A stretch of DNA of 64,000 nucleotides, taken from the NCBI RefSeq assembly GCF_003001675.1, contig NZ_PVYW01000014.1:124001-188000 (forward strand), written 5' to 3'. A program made the position numbers and the translations under genes. Origin of the DNA: Cohnella sp. SGD-V74 (GTDB lineage: Bacteria > Bacillota > Bacilli > Paenibacillales > Paenibacillaceae). The notes under the pieces were generated by a model that saw nothing but the letters and a program-made list of their open reading frames with translations, had not been told where the DNA came from and ran no database searches. Below are positions 8,740 to 17,628 of this stretch, one piece after another (positions within the stretch are counted from its first letter, which is position 1; every line of letters starts with the position of its first letter).

Positions 8740-10119
8740 TTATTTTCTCGCTTTGGCAGCAGCGGCCTCGACGCGCTCCGCCCATTGCTCCGGCGTAATC
8801 TTGTTGACCGACAGCGCTACCGTCGCGTCGCACATCACTTTGAACACGTCGGCGTTGAAGACGACGACCGGCGCTACGAGCGTGTTGTCGCTGCTGTAAT
8901 ATTTCATGGCGTTCTTCGCCGTCTCCCCGGCGCTGGACGATTCGAGATCGACCTTCACGTTCATGAGGGCCCCCGTCTTCTCGGCCCAGTTCAAGGAAGC
9001 TTGCTTCGTGAAAATAAACTGGATGAACGCTTTGGCCGCTTCCGGATTTTTCGCTTTCTTCGCCACGGCCATCGTGCTCGTGTAAGGAAGAGCGACGTAT
9101 TTGCCCCCCGCGGATTGCGTCACCGAAGGGACGAAACCGTATTCAAAATCGGCCGGCGCATCGTTCTTCATCTCGCTCTCCAGCCACAGACCGTTCGGGA
9201 TCATCGCGGCTTTGCGCTGCAGGAACAGCATTTGCGAATCGGTATGGTTCAGCGCCGGCGCTCCTTGGTCGATGAAGCCTTTGGAACCGGTCTCGGCAAG
9301 CTGGTTGAGCGCCTTCATGACGGGCTCGCTGGCAAAGACGCCCTCCTTCATGTCGCCCATGTCTTGCAAAATCTGTCCGTCGTCCCCGTTGGCCGAGATA
9401 ATCGCCGGATAGAGGAAACCTCCGAGAATGTAGTCGGGATAGACGCCCGTATGGATGTAAGGGCTGATGCCCGCGGCTTTGATCTTCTCGCTAAGCGTCA
9501 GGAATTCCTCGTAGGTCGACGGAGCCTCCCAGCCGTTCTTCGCGAACAGCGCCTTATCGTAGAACGTCCCGTAGGAGCCGAACACGAGCGGGATATTGTA
9601 CGTCTTGCCGCCGTATTGCTCCGGCTGCGCGATCATGACGTCCAAAATTTTCTCCCCGTCGACATTCGTCGCTTGGCCGATCCAATCGGACAGATCGAGA
9701 AGCTGATCGTCCTCGATCATCTGCCTCGGATTCGAACCCGCGCCGTCAATATACACGACGTCCGGAGGGCTTCCTTGAATCCATCTCGGCTTCATCTGCT
9801 CGTTGATTTTCGGTCCCGCGGACTGCTTGATCTTCAAGTTCGGATGGAGCTCCTGGAATTGGGCGATGACGTCTTTCCACCAAGCGTCCCCGTATCCTCC
9901 GACGAAGTATTGAATTTCGAAATCTCCTTCCAGCTGCGCGTCCGAAGATTCCGCCGGCGTGACCGGCGAGGCATCCGGAGATGCCGGAGAAGCGTTCGAG
10001 GAGCTTGGGGTATCGCCGCCCGAAGCCGTCTGTTTCTCTTTGCCGCCGCCTCCGCAAGCCGCAAGAACAAGGATAAGTGCCAGAGTTAGAACCGTGCCCA
10101 ACGTCTTTCTGATCTCCAT
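8740..10119 (-). CDS. Sugar ABC transporter substrate-binding lipoprotein
   Basis: A 459-residue extracellular binding protein of family 1 (MalE-like). The N-terminus is a lipoprotein signal ending in VLAAC, so Cys22 is lipidated and anchors it outside the membrane; a Ser/Pro/Ala-rich linker (SSSNASPASPDASPV) follows, then the two-lobed binding domain from about residue 62. Strong AAAGGAGAGG precedes ATG 10119. It heads an importer operon (8740-6873) with its own promoter TTGACA-17-TACTAT, and a perfect palindrome overlaps the downstream side of that promoter. The next gene upstream on the same strand, the GH4 glycosidase, suggests a disaccharide ligand (inference). Confidence 0.93.
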   Translation of the reverse strand: MEIRKTLGTVLTLALILVLAACGGGGKEKQTASGGDTPSSSNASPASPDASPVTPAESSDAQLEGDFEIQYFVGGYGDAWWKDVIAQFQELHPNLKIKQSAGPKINEQMKPRWIQGSPPDVVYIDGAGSNPRQMIEDDQLLDLSDWIGQATNVDGEKILDVMIAQPEQYGGKTYNIPLVFGSYGTFYDKALFAKNGWEAPSTYEEFLTLSEKIKAAGISPYIHTGVYPDYILGGFLYPAIISANGDDGQILQDMGDMKEGVFASEPVMKALNQLAETGSKGFIDQGAPALNHTDSQMLFLQRKAAMIPNGLWLESEMKNDAPADFEYGFVPSVTQSAGGKYVALPYTSTMAVAKKAKNPEAAKAFIQFIFTKQASLNWAEKTGALMNVKVDLESSSAGETAKNAMKYYSSDNTLVAPVVVFNADVFKVMCDATVALSVNKITPEQWAERVEAAAAKARK

Positions 10120-10149
10120 GTCAGACCTCTCCTTTGAATATCGCTTAAT

Positions 10150-10202
10150 TAATTAGTCCACTGGACTAATTATATAGTACGGGGTAAGCCATCCACTGTC
10201 AA
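10150..10202 (-). promoter_or_regulatory. Promoter and palindromic operator of the 8740-10119 lipoprotein operon
   Basis: On the minus strand, -35 TTGACA (10197-10202), a 17-base spacer and -10 TACTAT (10174-10179) are followed at once by the palindrome TTAGTCCACTGGACTAA (10153-10169), extendable to 23 symmetric bases at 10150-10172. A repressor bound here would cover the start point. The same half-site TGGACTAA lies in front of the ROK repressor gene, and the TTAGT...ACTAA ends resemble Bacillus XylR operators, so the ROK protein 18589-19773 is the likely ligand. Confidence 0.75.
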
Positions 10203-10242
10203 CGCTTACGTTTCTACTTCAATGATGAAATGGATACGCTTC

Positions 10243-10398
10243 CCGCATCACCTAAAAAGGACGACGGTGCAGAAGCGCCTCCCGAGTCGCGTCAAGGGAA
10301 CGAAGAAGCGGATGAGCCGTCCGCGTCGCGTGAGGGAAACAACGAATCGGATACGACTCTCACCATCTCGTAAGGGGAACGGCGAAACGCTCCCCTCG
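10243..10398. repeat. Four degenerate 39-bp tandem repeats
   Basis: Copies begin near 10243, 10283, 10322 and 10361. They share a pattern like CGCGTC-GGGAACGAAGAAGCG with many mismatches. They fill the space between the GH4 gene end and the lipoprotein promoter and contain no credible gene. Confidence 0.55.
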
Positions 10399-10404
10399 TT
10401 ATCC

Positions 10405-11709
10405 TCATTCAGGGAAAAACTTCGGCAAATACGCCCTGTTCGCTTGCAGCATCTCTTCCAGCAGCCGCTCCGCATCGTTGGCGGAAGGGACGAGGGGGTG
10501 ATGCGCCAGCGCCAGCAAAGCCGTCTCCTTGTCTCCCGTCACCGCCGCTTCGATCGCCAGCCCTTCGTAAGTTTTCACCGCGGCGATCAGCCCTCTGACC
10601 GCGGGCGGAACCGCCGTCACAGGCAGAGGCTCGGGTCCCTGCTTGCCGACGCGGCAATTCGTCTCGATGCACGCATCGTCGGGGAGAAAATCCAGAATGC
10701 CGCCGTTGCGCACGTTGAGCGTCTGAACATCCCCGCTTCCGTTGTAAAGGGAGTTCATCAGATTAACGGCTGCCTCCGAGTAATAAGCCCCTCCCCTCTG
10801 CTCAAGCTGCTTCGGCTTCTCGGCCAGATCGGGATTCTCGTAAATCCGGAACAGCTCGTCTTCGAGCCGTTTGACCGTCTCCGCGCGCGTCTCGCCCCGA
10901 AGGGCGGCCGCCTGCTGCTCCGCCAGCATCTCCCGCTGCAAGTAGACATATTTCAAGTAGTAGGACGGAATCGCGCCGAGAGAACGAACGAGAGCCGAGT
11001 TCCACGCGTACGGGGAGGCGTTCTTGGCCGTGTATCCCGCGCTTTCGTCCAGCAGTTCGGAGAGCTTGGGCCGGCCGTCGACTTCGATCCGGCTGATCCA
11101 ATGCAGATGGTTCAGGCCGACGAATTCGCAATAGATCCGCTCGGCCGGGACGGAATACAGGGACGACAGCCACTTGTACGCCGCGATCGGAGAGTTGCAC
11201 AGCCCAATCGAACGAATGCGGGAATGCTTATGGATCGCTTCCGTCACCATGCCGGCCGGGTTGGTGAAGTTCAGCAGCCATGCTTCGGGGCACAACTCCT
11301 CCATCTCCCCGCAAATGTCGAGCAGCACGGGAATCGTGCGCAGTCCCTTCATCATGCCCCCGGGGCCGGTCGTCTCCTGGCCGATCATCCCGTACTTCAA
11401 GGGGATGGCCTCGTCCCGCGCGCGGGCGTCCAATTGTCCCACCCGCATCTGCGTCGAGACGTACGCCGCCCCGTCCAAGGCCGAACGCCGGTCGAGCGTC
11501 GGCTTGACTTCGATCGGCAGGCCGGATTTGGCGATCATCCGCTGCGCGAGGCTGCCGACGATATCCAGCTTGCGCCGGCCTTCCGGAATGTCGACGAGCG
11601 CGATCTCCGAGACGGGGAGCGTCTCGTAGTTGGCGATGAAGCCTTCGATCAATTCGGGCGTATACGACGATCCGCCGCCGATGACGGCGACCTTCAGCTT
11701 CGCGCTCAT
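10405..11709 (-). CDS. Family 4 glycosidase, probable 6-phospho-beta-glucosidase type
   Basis: A 434-residue GH4 enzyme. The N-terminal KVAVIGGGSSYTPELIEG is the NAD-binding fold and family signature; LNFTNPAGMVTEA and IGLCNSP follow, the latter holding the Cys of the divalent-metal site, with a partner His in FVGLNHLHW. GH4 enzymes cleave phosphorylated disaccharides by an NAD- and metal-dependent redox mechanism in the cytoplasm. It overlaps the sugar kinase gene by four bases (ATGA). Because no PTS is present here while an ABC importer and kinase are, the substrate could be a disaccharide imported unphosphorylated and phosphorylated inside. The exact sugar (cellobiose, chitobiose or other) is not determined. 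Confidence 0.88.
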   Translation of the reverse strand: MSAKLKVAVIGGGSSYTPELIEGFIANYETLPVSEIALVDIPEGRRKLDIVGSLAQRMIAKSGLPIEVKPTLDRRSALDGAAYVSTQMRVGQLDARARDEAIPLKYGMIGQETTGPGGMMKGLRTIPVLLDICGEMEELCPEAWLLNFTNPAGMVTEAIHKHSRIRSIGLCNSPIAAYKWLSSLYSVPAERIYCEFVGLNHLHWISRIEVDGRPKLSELLDESAGYTAKNASPYAWNSALVRSLGAIPSYYLKYVYLQREMLAEQQAAALRGETRAETVKRLEDELFRIYENPDLAEKPKQLEQRGGAYYSEAAVNLMNSLYNGSGDVQTLNVRNGGILDFLPDDACIETNCRVGKQGPEPLPVTAVPPAVRGLIAAVKTYEGLAIEAAVTGDKETALLALAHHPLVPSANDAERLLEEMLQANRAYLPKFFPE

Positions 11710-12686
11710 GCAGGCTTCTCCTCTCTAACGGCCAGCGACCGATTCAGATTGTCGTAGACGCGATCAGAGACGACCGCACCTGAACGCTCCAACGCCAGCA
11801 GTATCGCTCCCGCGACCGGCTCCGTCTCCAGCGTCCGCAACGTGCAGCGTTCCGCGATCGCCCGAATCTCCCGCTCAATGGAAGGAACGACGTACCGGTT
11901 GTCGCCCCGGGTAAGGATGCTGCCGATCAAGACGAGATCGAAGCGGGCATCTTCCATGCCGAGCTTCCGAATGACCGCGCCCGCCGCCTTGCCCAGCTCG
12001 GCTCCCTGTCTCTCCAAGATGACACGGGCGACCCGATCCTTCTCCGCGACCTCGAAGAGCAGCTTGGCCAACCGGTGCGGAATCTCCCGCCCCTCGTCCA
12101 GAAACCCGTGAAACATGGCGTCCACGGAGCCGTAGCCCAGCTCCCGGATCGTCGCGTCCGTCAGCAGCGTGGCGCTCTCCCGGCCTTCCCAGGAGCGAAT
12201 GACCGAGCGGAACACTTCCACGGCCAATTCGCTGCCTCCGCCGAAGTCTCCGAAGGCGTAGCCGAAGCCGCCGACCTGAAACTCCTCGCCGCGGCCGTTG
12301 ATCCCGTAGCAGTTCGTCCCGCTGCCGCAGACAAGCACGACGCCGTCCGGCTGTCTCGTGCCGGCCCGCAAGCCGATGACCGTATCGCAGACGATCGTGT
12401 GGCGCTCAAAGCCGAGCCGCGCAATCATCGGACGCAGGACGCGGTAGTCCGCTTCGCGGTCCGCTCCGGCCAGGCCGAACGTCGCGAAGCGAATATCCGC
12501 AAGGCTCAGTCCCGCCTCGCGCATAGCGTCTGCCGCGGCTTCCGCGATATTCCGCTCGGCCAGCGCGGCGTCGAGCTGATGATTGCCGCAGCCGCTGCGG
12601 CCGCGCCCGACGATCCGTCCTTCCGCGTCGGCGACGACGGCCAACGTTTTGCTGCCTCCTCCGTCTATGCCCAAATAATAAGCCAA
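11706..12686 (-). CDS. BadF/BadG-type sugar kinase (N-acetylglucosamine kinase-like)
   Basis: A 326-residue ASKHA-fold kinase. YYLGIDGGGSKTLAVVAD is phosphate-1 motif, VLVCGSGTNCYGING is phosphate-2 and GSILTRGDNRYVVPSIE resembles the adenosine region. The family includes mammalian GlcNAc kinase and bacterial GlcN/GlcNAc kinases. It starts at TTG 12686 with TAGGAGAG before it, and its stop overlaps the GH4 start, so the products are made together: kinase then phospho-glycosidase. A role in phosphorylating an imported amino sugar or disaccharide is inference from context. Confidence 0.88.
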   Translation of the reverse strand: MAYYLGIDGGGSKTLAVVADAEGRIVGRGRSGCGNHQLDAALAERNIAEAAADAMREAGLSLADIRFATFGLAGADREADYRVLRPMIARLGFERHTIVCDTVIGLRAGTRQPDGVVLVCGSGTNCYGINGRGEEFQVGGFGYAFGDFGGGSELAVEVFRSVIRSWEGRESATLLTDATIRELGYGSVDAMFHGFLDEGREIPHRLAKLLFEVAEKDRVARVILERQGAELGKAAGAVIRKLGMEDARFDLVLIGSILTRGDNRYVVPSIEREIRAIAERCTLRTLETEPVAGAILLALERSGAVVSDRVYDNLNRSLAVREEKPA

Positions 12687-12724
12687 GTAGGTTCTCTCCT
12701 ATGTCTGTTCGTATTTTAATCCGC

Positions 12725-14395
12725 TTAAGGGTTAAGCATTTTCAAATTATCGCGCCACTTGTTCGTTTTGTACTCCAGCAAGCGATCGTAGCCGGCTTTC
12801 TGAGCGTCCTTCTCCGCCTGATCGAGAACGGCCAGCACTTCGTCTTCCGACTTGGCTCCGATGACCGCTTTGGCTTTCGCCTTTTCATAGATCTCGATGA
12901 CGCTCTGCGAGATGATGCCTTCGTCGGAATCTCCGGCGGGAGCGAGATTCACGAACTCCGTCGTGTTGTATTGCGTCTTCCACGTGATTTCCGTCTGCCA
13001 GCGCGTTTCCCAGTTGCGTTTTTCCGGCGGAAGCGTCGATTCGAACTTCGTTTTCGAGCGGTCCACGTACACGGTATTGCCGTTCCATTGGAAGTTGACC
13101 GTCGAGTTCATCAGCTCGTCGCGTCCTTGCGGATCGCTCGTGAACTTGTCGGTGAACAGCGGCGCTTCCTCGTCGTCCGTCCCTTCCCAATACAAGCCCT
13201 CCGGTCCCCACATGATCGTGCGCTGCCCTTCCGGGCCCGTGAACCAGTCCAGGAAAGCGAAGATCGCTTCGGGGTCCTTCGCCGCCTTCGTAATGACGCT
13301 GACGTTCCATCCCAGCTGCTTGTAGTCGCCGGGGAAGATTTTGTTGCGGTCCAACCCCGCCTTGTGAATCGGCCATACGATGATGTAGCCCGCGCTCGGG
13401 TCCTCAGACGACAGAGCCGCGTTGCCTTTGGAGCCGAATTCCGTCGGACTGGAAGCGGCATAGACGGCGATCTTGCCCGTCACGACCTTCTGCTCGACCT
13501 GCTCCAGCTTCTGCGTGAAGGCGTCCTGCGTCATCAGCTTCTCCCGGTACAGCTTGTTCGCCAATTGCAGCGTCTCGCGGAACACCGGATCGGCAAACAC
13601 GGACGTCAGCCGGTCGCCGGACGGCACCGCCAACATGTGCAGGCTGCTGTACAGATACGGACGGTTTTCCGCGAACGCCGACGTCAGAATGTCGATGCCT
13701 TCCGCTCCCTGGCCGACTTCGAACGGCACGACGTCCGGGTAGCTCTCCTTCACCTGCCGCAAGTACGCGTACAAGTCGTCCGTCGTCTCCAGACTTGGCG
13801 AGCCGAGCTCCTCGTAGATTTTCTTGTTGACCAAGTAGCCCGAATTGCCGTTCGGCTGCGTCGTGTACCAGTTCGGAAACTGATAGATCTTGCCGTCGGG
13901 CGAACGCAGCATGTCGAGCGTGGATTCGCCCGCCCACTTTTTCAAATTCGGATATTTATCCAGGTAATCGTCGAACGGCACGAGCATGCCTTCGGAACGA
14001 AGCTTCTCCACGTCCGCCCCCCGCTCCATCCAGATCACGTCGGGCAGTTCCCCGGAGACGATCATCGTGCTCATCTTCTGCTTCGCGTTGCCGCCCGAGC
14101 TGACCGGAACGACGTTAACCTTCTTGTTCTCCTTGATCCATTTCGTCGCCAAGTCCTCGCCCCAGGGCGGCATCGTGTACCAGTCGTAATGTCCGTAGAA
14201 CGAAAATTCGAGCGGCTGCTCGCCCAACGCGAACCCCGCGCCCGCCTCCTCCGAGGCCGAACTTGCCGGCGGGGCGGAACTTCCCGGGGACGGGGACGAA
14301 GAAGATCCCTCGTTCTTCGCGCAGCCCGTCAATGCTGCCGTTCCCGTCAACGCCGCCGCGAGCGCCAGATGCAATGCTCTCTTCCGAAATGCCAT
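12725..14395 (-). CDS. Extracellular solute-binding lipoprotein (LplA-like)
   Basis: A 556-residue binding protein of the large LplA/YtcQ type used with LplB/LplC permeases in Paenibacillaceae. Signal peptide with lipobox ALTGC gives Cys25; a Ser/Pro-rich linker (SSSPSPGSSAPPASS) follows. The ATG at 14395 lies eight bases after AAGGGAG, while the ATG at 14401 is too close to it, so I use the second. Gene order LplB-LplC-LplA (16334 to 12725) is the usual one. The kinase and GH4 genes follow 38 bases downstream, which links this importer, at least by transcription, to intracellular sugar phosphorylation. Confidence 0.92.
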   Translation of the reverse strand: MAFRKRALHLALAAALTGTAALTGCAKNEGSSSSPSPGSSAPPASSASEEAGAGFALGEQPLEFSFYGHYDWYTMPPWGEDLATKWIKENKKVNVVPVSSGGNAKQKMSTMIVSGELPDVIWMERGADVEKLRSEGMLVPFDDYLDKYPNLKKWAGESTLDMLRSPDGKIYQFPNWYTTQPNGNSGYLVNKKIYEELGSPSLETTDDLYAYLRQVKESYPDVVPFEVGQGAEGIDILTSAFAENRPYLYSSLHMLAVPSGDRLTSVFADPVFRETLQLANKLYREKLMTQDAFTQKLEQVEQKVVTGKIAVYAASSPTEFGSKGNAALSSEDPSAGYIIVWPIHKAGLDRNKIFPGDYKQLGWNVSVITKAAKDPEAIFAFLDWFTGPEGQRTIMWGPEGLYWEGTDDEEAPLFTDKFTSDPQGRDELMNSTVNFQWNGNTVYVDRSKTKFESTLPPEKRNWETRWQTEITWKTQYNTTEFVNLAPAGDSDEGIISQSVIEIYEKAKAKAVIGAKSEDEVLAVLDQAEKDAQKAGYDRLLEYKTNKWRDNLKMLNP

Positions 14396-14455
14396 GGCCA
14401 TGACTCCCTTCGAATGATTATCTATGGTTAAAAGCGCAAGCTTTTGAACCCCTGG

Positions 14456-15349
14456 TCATTCCTTCAACGAACCGATCAGGACGCCTTTCACGAAGTATTT
14501 CTGCACGAACGGATAGACGCAGAGAATCGGAACCGTAGCCACCATCATCGTGGCCATCGACAGAGACTTCGTCGTTACCGAGCGCATTCGGCCCATATGG
14601 CTGCTTGCCGAACTGTCCATCTGCGCCAGCTGCTCATGCATGATGTTCGAATTGAGAATCTGCTGGAGCTTCGTCTGAATCGGCAGCAGGTCCGCGTTCG
14701 TGATATAGATGCTCGGGGCGAACCAGTCGTTCCAGTGATAGACGGCCGTGAACAGCGACAGTGTCGCCAGGACGGGGCCGGACAGCGGCAGAACGATGCG
14801 GACGAGAATGCCCCAATTCGAGCATCCGTCGATTTTCGCGGACTCCTCCAGCCCCGCGGGCAAGCCCGCGAAAAAGGTCCGGAACACGATCATATTCCAC
14901 ACGCTGATCAGTCCCGGCACGACCATGACCCAGAACGAATTCATCAGGCCGAGCTCGCGGATGAGCAGGTAGCTGGGAATGAGCCCGCCGCTGAAGTACA
15001 TCGTGACGATGCACGCCACCATGTACGCCTTGCGTCCGATGAGCTCCTTCTTCGTCATGCCGTAAGCGAATACCGCCGTCGCGGCAATCGAGCAGGCCGT
15101 CCCGACGAGCGTTCGCAAGATAGAGATGACGAACCCGTCTATCAGGCGCGCGTCCTCGAACACGACCCGGTAATTTTCGAGCGTGAACGCCCGAGGCCAG
15201 AAAGTAATTCCGCCCTTCAGCGTATCCGCCCCCGAATTGAAGGAGACGACCGCCGCGTTCCAGAACGGATAGAAAGCGGTAAATCCTACGATGGCAAGCG
15301 CGATATAGATGGCGGCGACGAAAACCCGATCGCCGGTTGACAGCTTCAT
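14456..15349 (-). CDS. Carbohydrate ABC transporter permease (LplC/YtcP type)
   Basis: A 297-residue permease with six predicted helices. EAA coupling loop EESAKIDGCSNWGILVRIVLPL sits near residue 190. LplC-type features include the C-terminal YPFVQKYFVKGVLIGSLKE. The start is ATG 15349, eight bases after GGGGAGG; a TTG two codons earlier lies inside the spacer. It sits between the LplB-type permease and the binding protein with short gaps, forming one importer. The substrate is likely an oligosaccharide but cannot be specified. Confidence 0.92.
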   Translation of the reverse strand: MKLSTGDRVFVAAIYIALAIVGFTAFYPFWNAAVVSFNSGADTLKGGITFWPRAFTLENYRVVFEDARLIDGFVISILRTLVGTACSIAATAVFAYGMTKKELIGRKAYMVACIVTMYFSGGLIPSYLLIRELGLMNSFWVMVVPGLISVWNMIVFRTFFAGLPAGLEESAKIDGCSNWGILVRIVLPLSGPVLATLSLFTAVYHWNDWFAPSIYITNADLLPIQTKLQQILNSNIMHEQLAQMDSSASSHMGRMRSVTTKSLSMATMMVATVPILCVYPFVQKYFVKGVLIGSLKE

Positions 15350-15380
15350 GTGCAATTCCTCCCCTTCCTGGCCGCCGCGA

Positions 15381-16334
15381 TTACCACAGGCTGTTGCCGG
15401 ATCTTCTGGCCCAATAATTGGCCCCGGCGAGCAATCCGACGCTGATGACCGCTTTGAACAATCCCGCTGCCGTCGCGTAGGAGTAGCGCGAGTTCTCGAT
15501 TCCGATCCGGTACACGTAGGTGTCTATGACGTCGCTGACGTCCCGGAGAATCGGGTTGCTCGCGAGCAGCAAAATGTCTTCGAAGCCGGCGTTCAGCAGA
15601 TTGCCGATCGCGAGAATCAGAAACACGACGACGACCGGAACGATGGACGGCAGCGTGATCGAGAACATCTGCCTCGGCTTGCCCGCGCCGTCGATCGAAG
15701 CCGCTTCGTACAGATGCGGATCGACTCCCGCGATGGCCGCCAGATAGACGATCGAGGCGAAGCCGATTTCCTTCCACACGCCCGTGGCGACGAGAATGGA
15801 CCAGAAGTATTCCGGCATCGACAGGAAATTGATCGGCTCCTCGATCCAGTTCAGCTTCTGCAGCAGCAGGTTCAGGCTGCCATTGTCCGTGGACAGCAGC
15901 GAGGAGACGAAACCCGCCACGATGACCCAAGACAAGAAATGCGGCAAATAGCTGATCGTCTGGACCGTTCGCTTGAATATCCGGCTGCGCACCTCGTTTA
16001 ACATCAGAGCGAGCAGGATCGGCGCCGGAAACCCGATCAGCAGCTTAAGCGAGCTGATGACGAGCGTGTTGCGCATAACGTCCCAGAACACCGGGGCGTG
16101 GAAGAACGCCTCGAAATGTTTGAATCCGACCCATGGACTGCCCAGAAATCCTCTGAACAAGCTGTAATCCTGAAAAGCGGTCAGCACGCCGTACATCGGG
16201 ATGTAGCTGAAGACGAACACGAACAGCATCGCCGGGAGCGCCATCAGTTGAATGTCCCACTGCTTCAGAAATCTTCTCGCCGGACCGGGCTTCGCGTAAG
16301 CGGTTTCGTTTTTTCTTCTGCCCGATATGTCCAT
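15381..16334 (-). CDS. Carbohydrate ABC transporter permease (LplB type)
   Basis: A 317-residue permease with six predicted helices; WDIQLMALPAMLFVFVFSYIPMYG is the typical LplB first helix and YEAASIDGAGKPRQMFSITLPS is the EAA loop. An ATG ten codons upstream (16364) has no ribosome binding site, while ATG 16334 is preceded by GGGGGA. It is the first gene of the importer operon, downstream of the AraC gene but separated from it by a strong terminator at 16426-16447, so a separate promoter must lie in about 16340-16425; I could not pick one convincingly. Confidence 0.92.
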   Translation of the reverse strand: MDISGRRKNETAYAKPGPARRFLKQWDIQLMALPAMLFVFVFSYIPMYGVLTAFQDYSLFRGFLGSPWVGFKHFEAFFHAPVFWDVMRNTLVISSLKLLIGFPAPILLALMLNEVRSRIFKRTVQTISYLPHFLSWVIVAGFVSSLLSTDNGSLNLLLQKLNWIEEPINFLSMPEYFWSILVATGVWKEIGFASIVYLAAIAGVDPHLYEAASIDGAGKPRQMFSITLPSIVPVVVVFLILAIGNLLNAGFEDILLLASNPILRDVSDVIDTYVYRIGIENSRYSYATAAGLFKAVISVGLLAGANYWARRSGNSLW

Positions 16335-16425
16335 CTGAATCCCCCGTTCCTCGATAGATCGCATCGTTGCCGTTCAAGCGGCGATTCCGATCCGATTGCC
16401 TGCTTTCTTCTTGTATTTTAAAAGC

Positions 16426-16447
16426 AAAAAAAGGCGGATTCTCCGCC
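16426..16447 (-). terminator. Rho-independent terminator of the AraC gene
   Basis: On the minus strand GGCGGA-GAA-TCCGCC is followed by seven T. It lies 31 bases past the AraC stop and isolates the regulator from the permease operon. Confidence 0.88.
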
Positions 16448-16478
16448 TATACGCCTGAAAACCGACTCAATCCTACTG

Positions 16479-17357
16479 TTAATTGAACATTCTGTTTTTG
16501 GTCGTTCTGGGGGAAGAACCGAGGTGCTGCTTGAACAGACGATTAAAGTTGGACAGCGTCCGGAAGCCGCATTCCATCGCGATCTCCGTAATCTTCAGAT
16601 CGGTCGTATCGAGCAGCGCGACCGCGTGTTCGAGACGGATGCGAATCAAATATTCCAGGGGAGAGATGCCCGCCGCACGGCGGAAAATATCGCTGAAACG
16701 AGAGGGGCTCAAGTAGACGAGAGACGCGAGTTCATCCAACGTCCAAGGGTGAGAGAAATGCCGCTCCATCGCATGGATGACCTTGCGCACTTTCTGCAAT
16801 TGCTCGGGGTTCATCTTCTTCCCGGGTTTGCGGAGATCGTCCATCCGGAAATCGCGATTGACCTGCGCGAGAAAACGAAGAAGATGCGAATACACCATCG
16901 AGACGTGCGAGGGGCGACCGCCCACGTGCTCCTCCTGCAGATCGAGCAACGTTCGGCGCAAGCCGTCCAAGGACGGATGCTTCCGTTCCAGCAAGTTCGC
17001 GAAGCGAAGGCCCATCTCCTTAAACGGGGACAAAATGTCCGGATCGTAGCGCAGATGACCGTGCAGCCATGCGGGATCGAAGGTGACGACCAGCATGACG
17101 AGCCCTTCGGTCTCGTAGGCGCAATGAAGATCGTTCGAGTTGATCAACAGAATGTCGCCTTGACCGAATTCGAACTTCTGACCGTTAATGATGTAATGCC
17201 CGGTGCCGGACTTGATCAGATTGATCTCGAGCACGTCGTGCCAATGCATCTTCTGGTAGAGGGAGTTGACGCCGACCGTGTCCGCGACGTAGATCGGGTA
17301 CTGCTTGGCCATCGGGAACTTCTCTTTCGGAACTTCCGCGTTGTTCGGAACTGCCAT
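16479..17357 (-). CDS. AraC-family transcriptional regulator
   Basis: A 292-residue regulator. Residues about 20-160 form a cupin-like sensor (HWHDVLEINLIKSGTGHYIINGQ and DILLINSNDLH), and about 190-292 carry two helix-turn-helix motifs ending in CGFRTLSNFNRLFKQHLGSSPRTTKNRM. An earlier ATG at 17414 reads out of the end of palindromic element copy B (MGQPH...), so the element has created a false start; the ATG at 17357 has AAGGAGGAGG before it and is preferred. It probably controls the LplB/LplC importer just downstream, as solo AraC regulators in this family often do. Confidence 0.9.
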   Translation of the reverse strand: MAVPNNAEVPKEKFPMAKQYPIYVADTVGVNSLYQKMHWHDVLEINLIKSGTGHYIINGQKFEFGQGDILLINSNDLHCAYETEGLVMLVVTFDPAWLHGHLRYDPDILSPFKEMGLRFANLLERKHPSLDGLRRTLLDLQEEHVGGRPSHVSMVYSHLLRFLAQVNRDFRMDDLRKPGKKMNPEQLQKVRKVIHAMERHFSHPWTLDELASLVYLSPSRFSDIFRRAAGISPLEYLIRIRLEHAVALLDTTDLKITEIAMECGFRTLSNFNRLFKQHLGSSPRTTKNRMFN

Positions 17358-17401
17358 CCTGCCCGCCTCCTCCTTCCGCTTGTTCGCGCGAAGGCCCGCA
17401 T

Positions 17402-17617
17402 GGGGCTGTCCCATAAGTAAACTGAGGCGTACAGAACGATTATCGATGGATGGATGTTAATGGGCATCTATCTCCTTCCGATGCTATACGATCCTGAAAT
17501 TTGAATGGTAAACCCGTGACAGGGTAATTTCAGGAACGTATGAGGCAGTCTCCAGGAGATAAATGCTTCTTCTTTTTCATCGATCATCTTGTACGCCTTT
17601 ACTTATGAGACAGTCCC
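17402..17617. mobile_element. Palindromic MITE-like element, copy B (216 bp)
   Basis: Left end GGGGCTGTCCCATAAGTAA, right end the near-complement TTACTTATGAGACAGTCCC. It aligns with copy A across its length, including the inner TCCTGAAAT/ATTTCAGGA pair, but lacks about 66 central bases present in A. It begins 11 bases from the stop of the ROK kinase gene and ends 45 bases from the AraC start, so it is both a possible terminator for one and a leader for the other. No open frame inside. Confidence 0.75.
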
Positions 17618-17628
17618 ATCGGCGCTTC

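Noticed and set aside
12701..14431. 576-codon plus-strand frame
   Set aside because: It is antisense to the clear binding-protein gene and its translation is Arg- and His-rich without domain features; high GC makes such shadows common.
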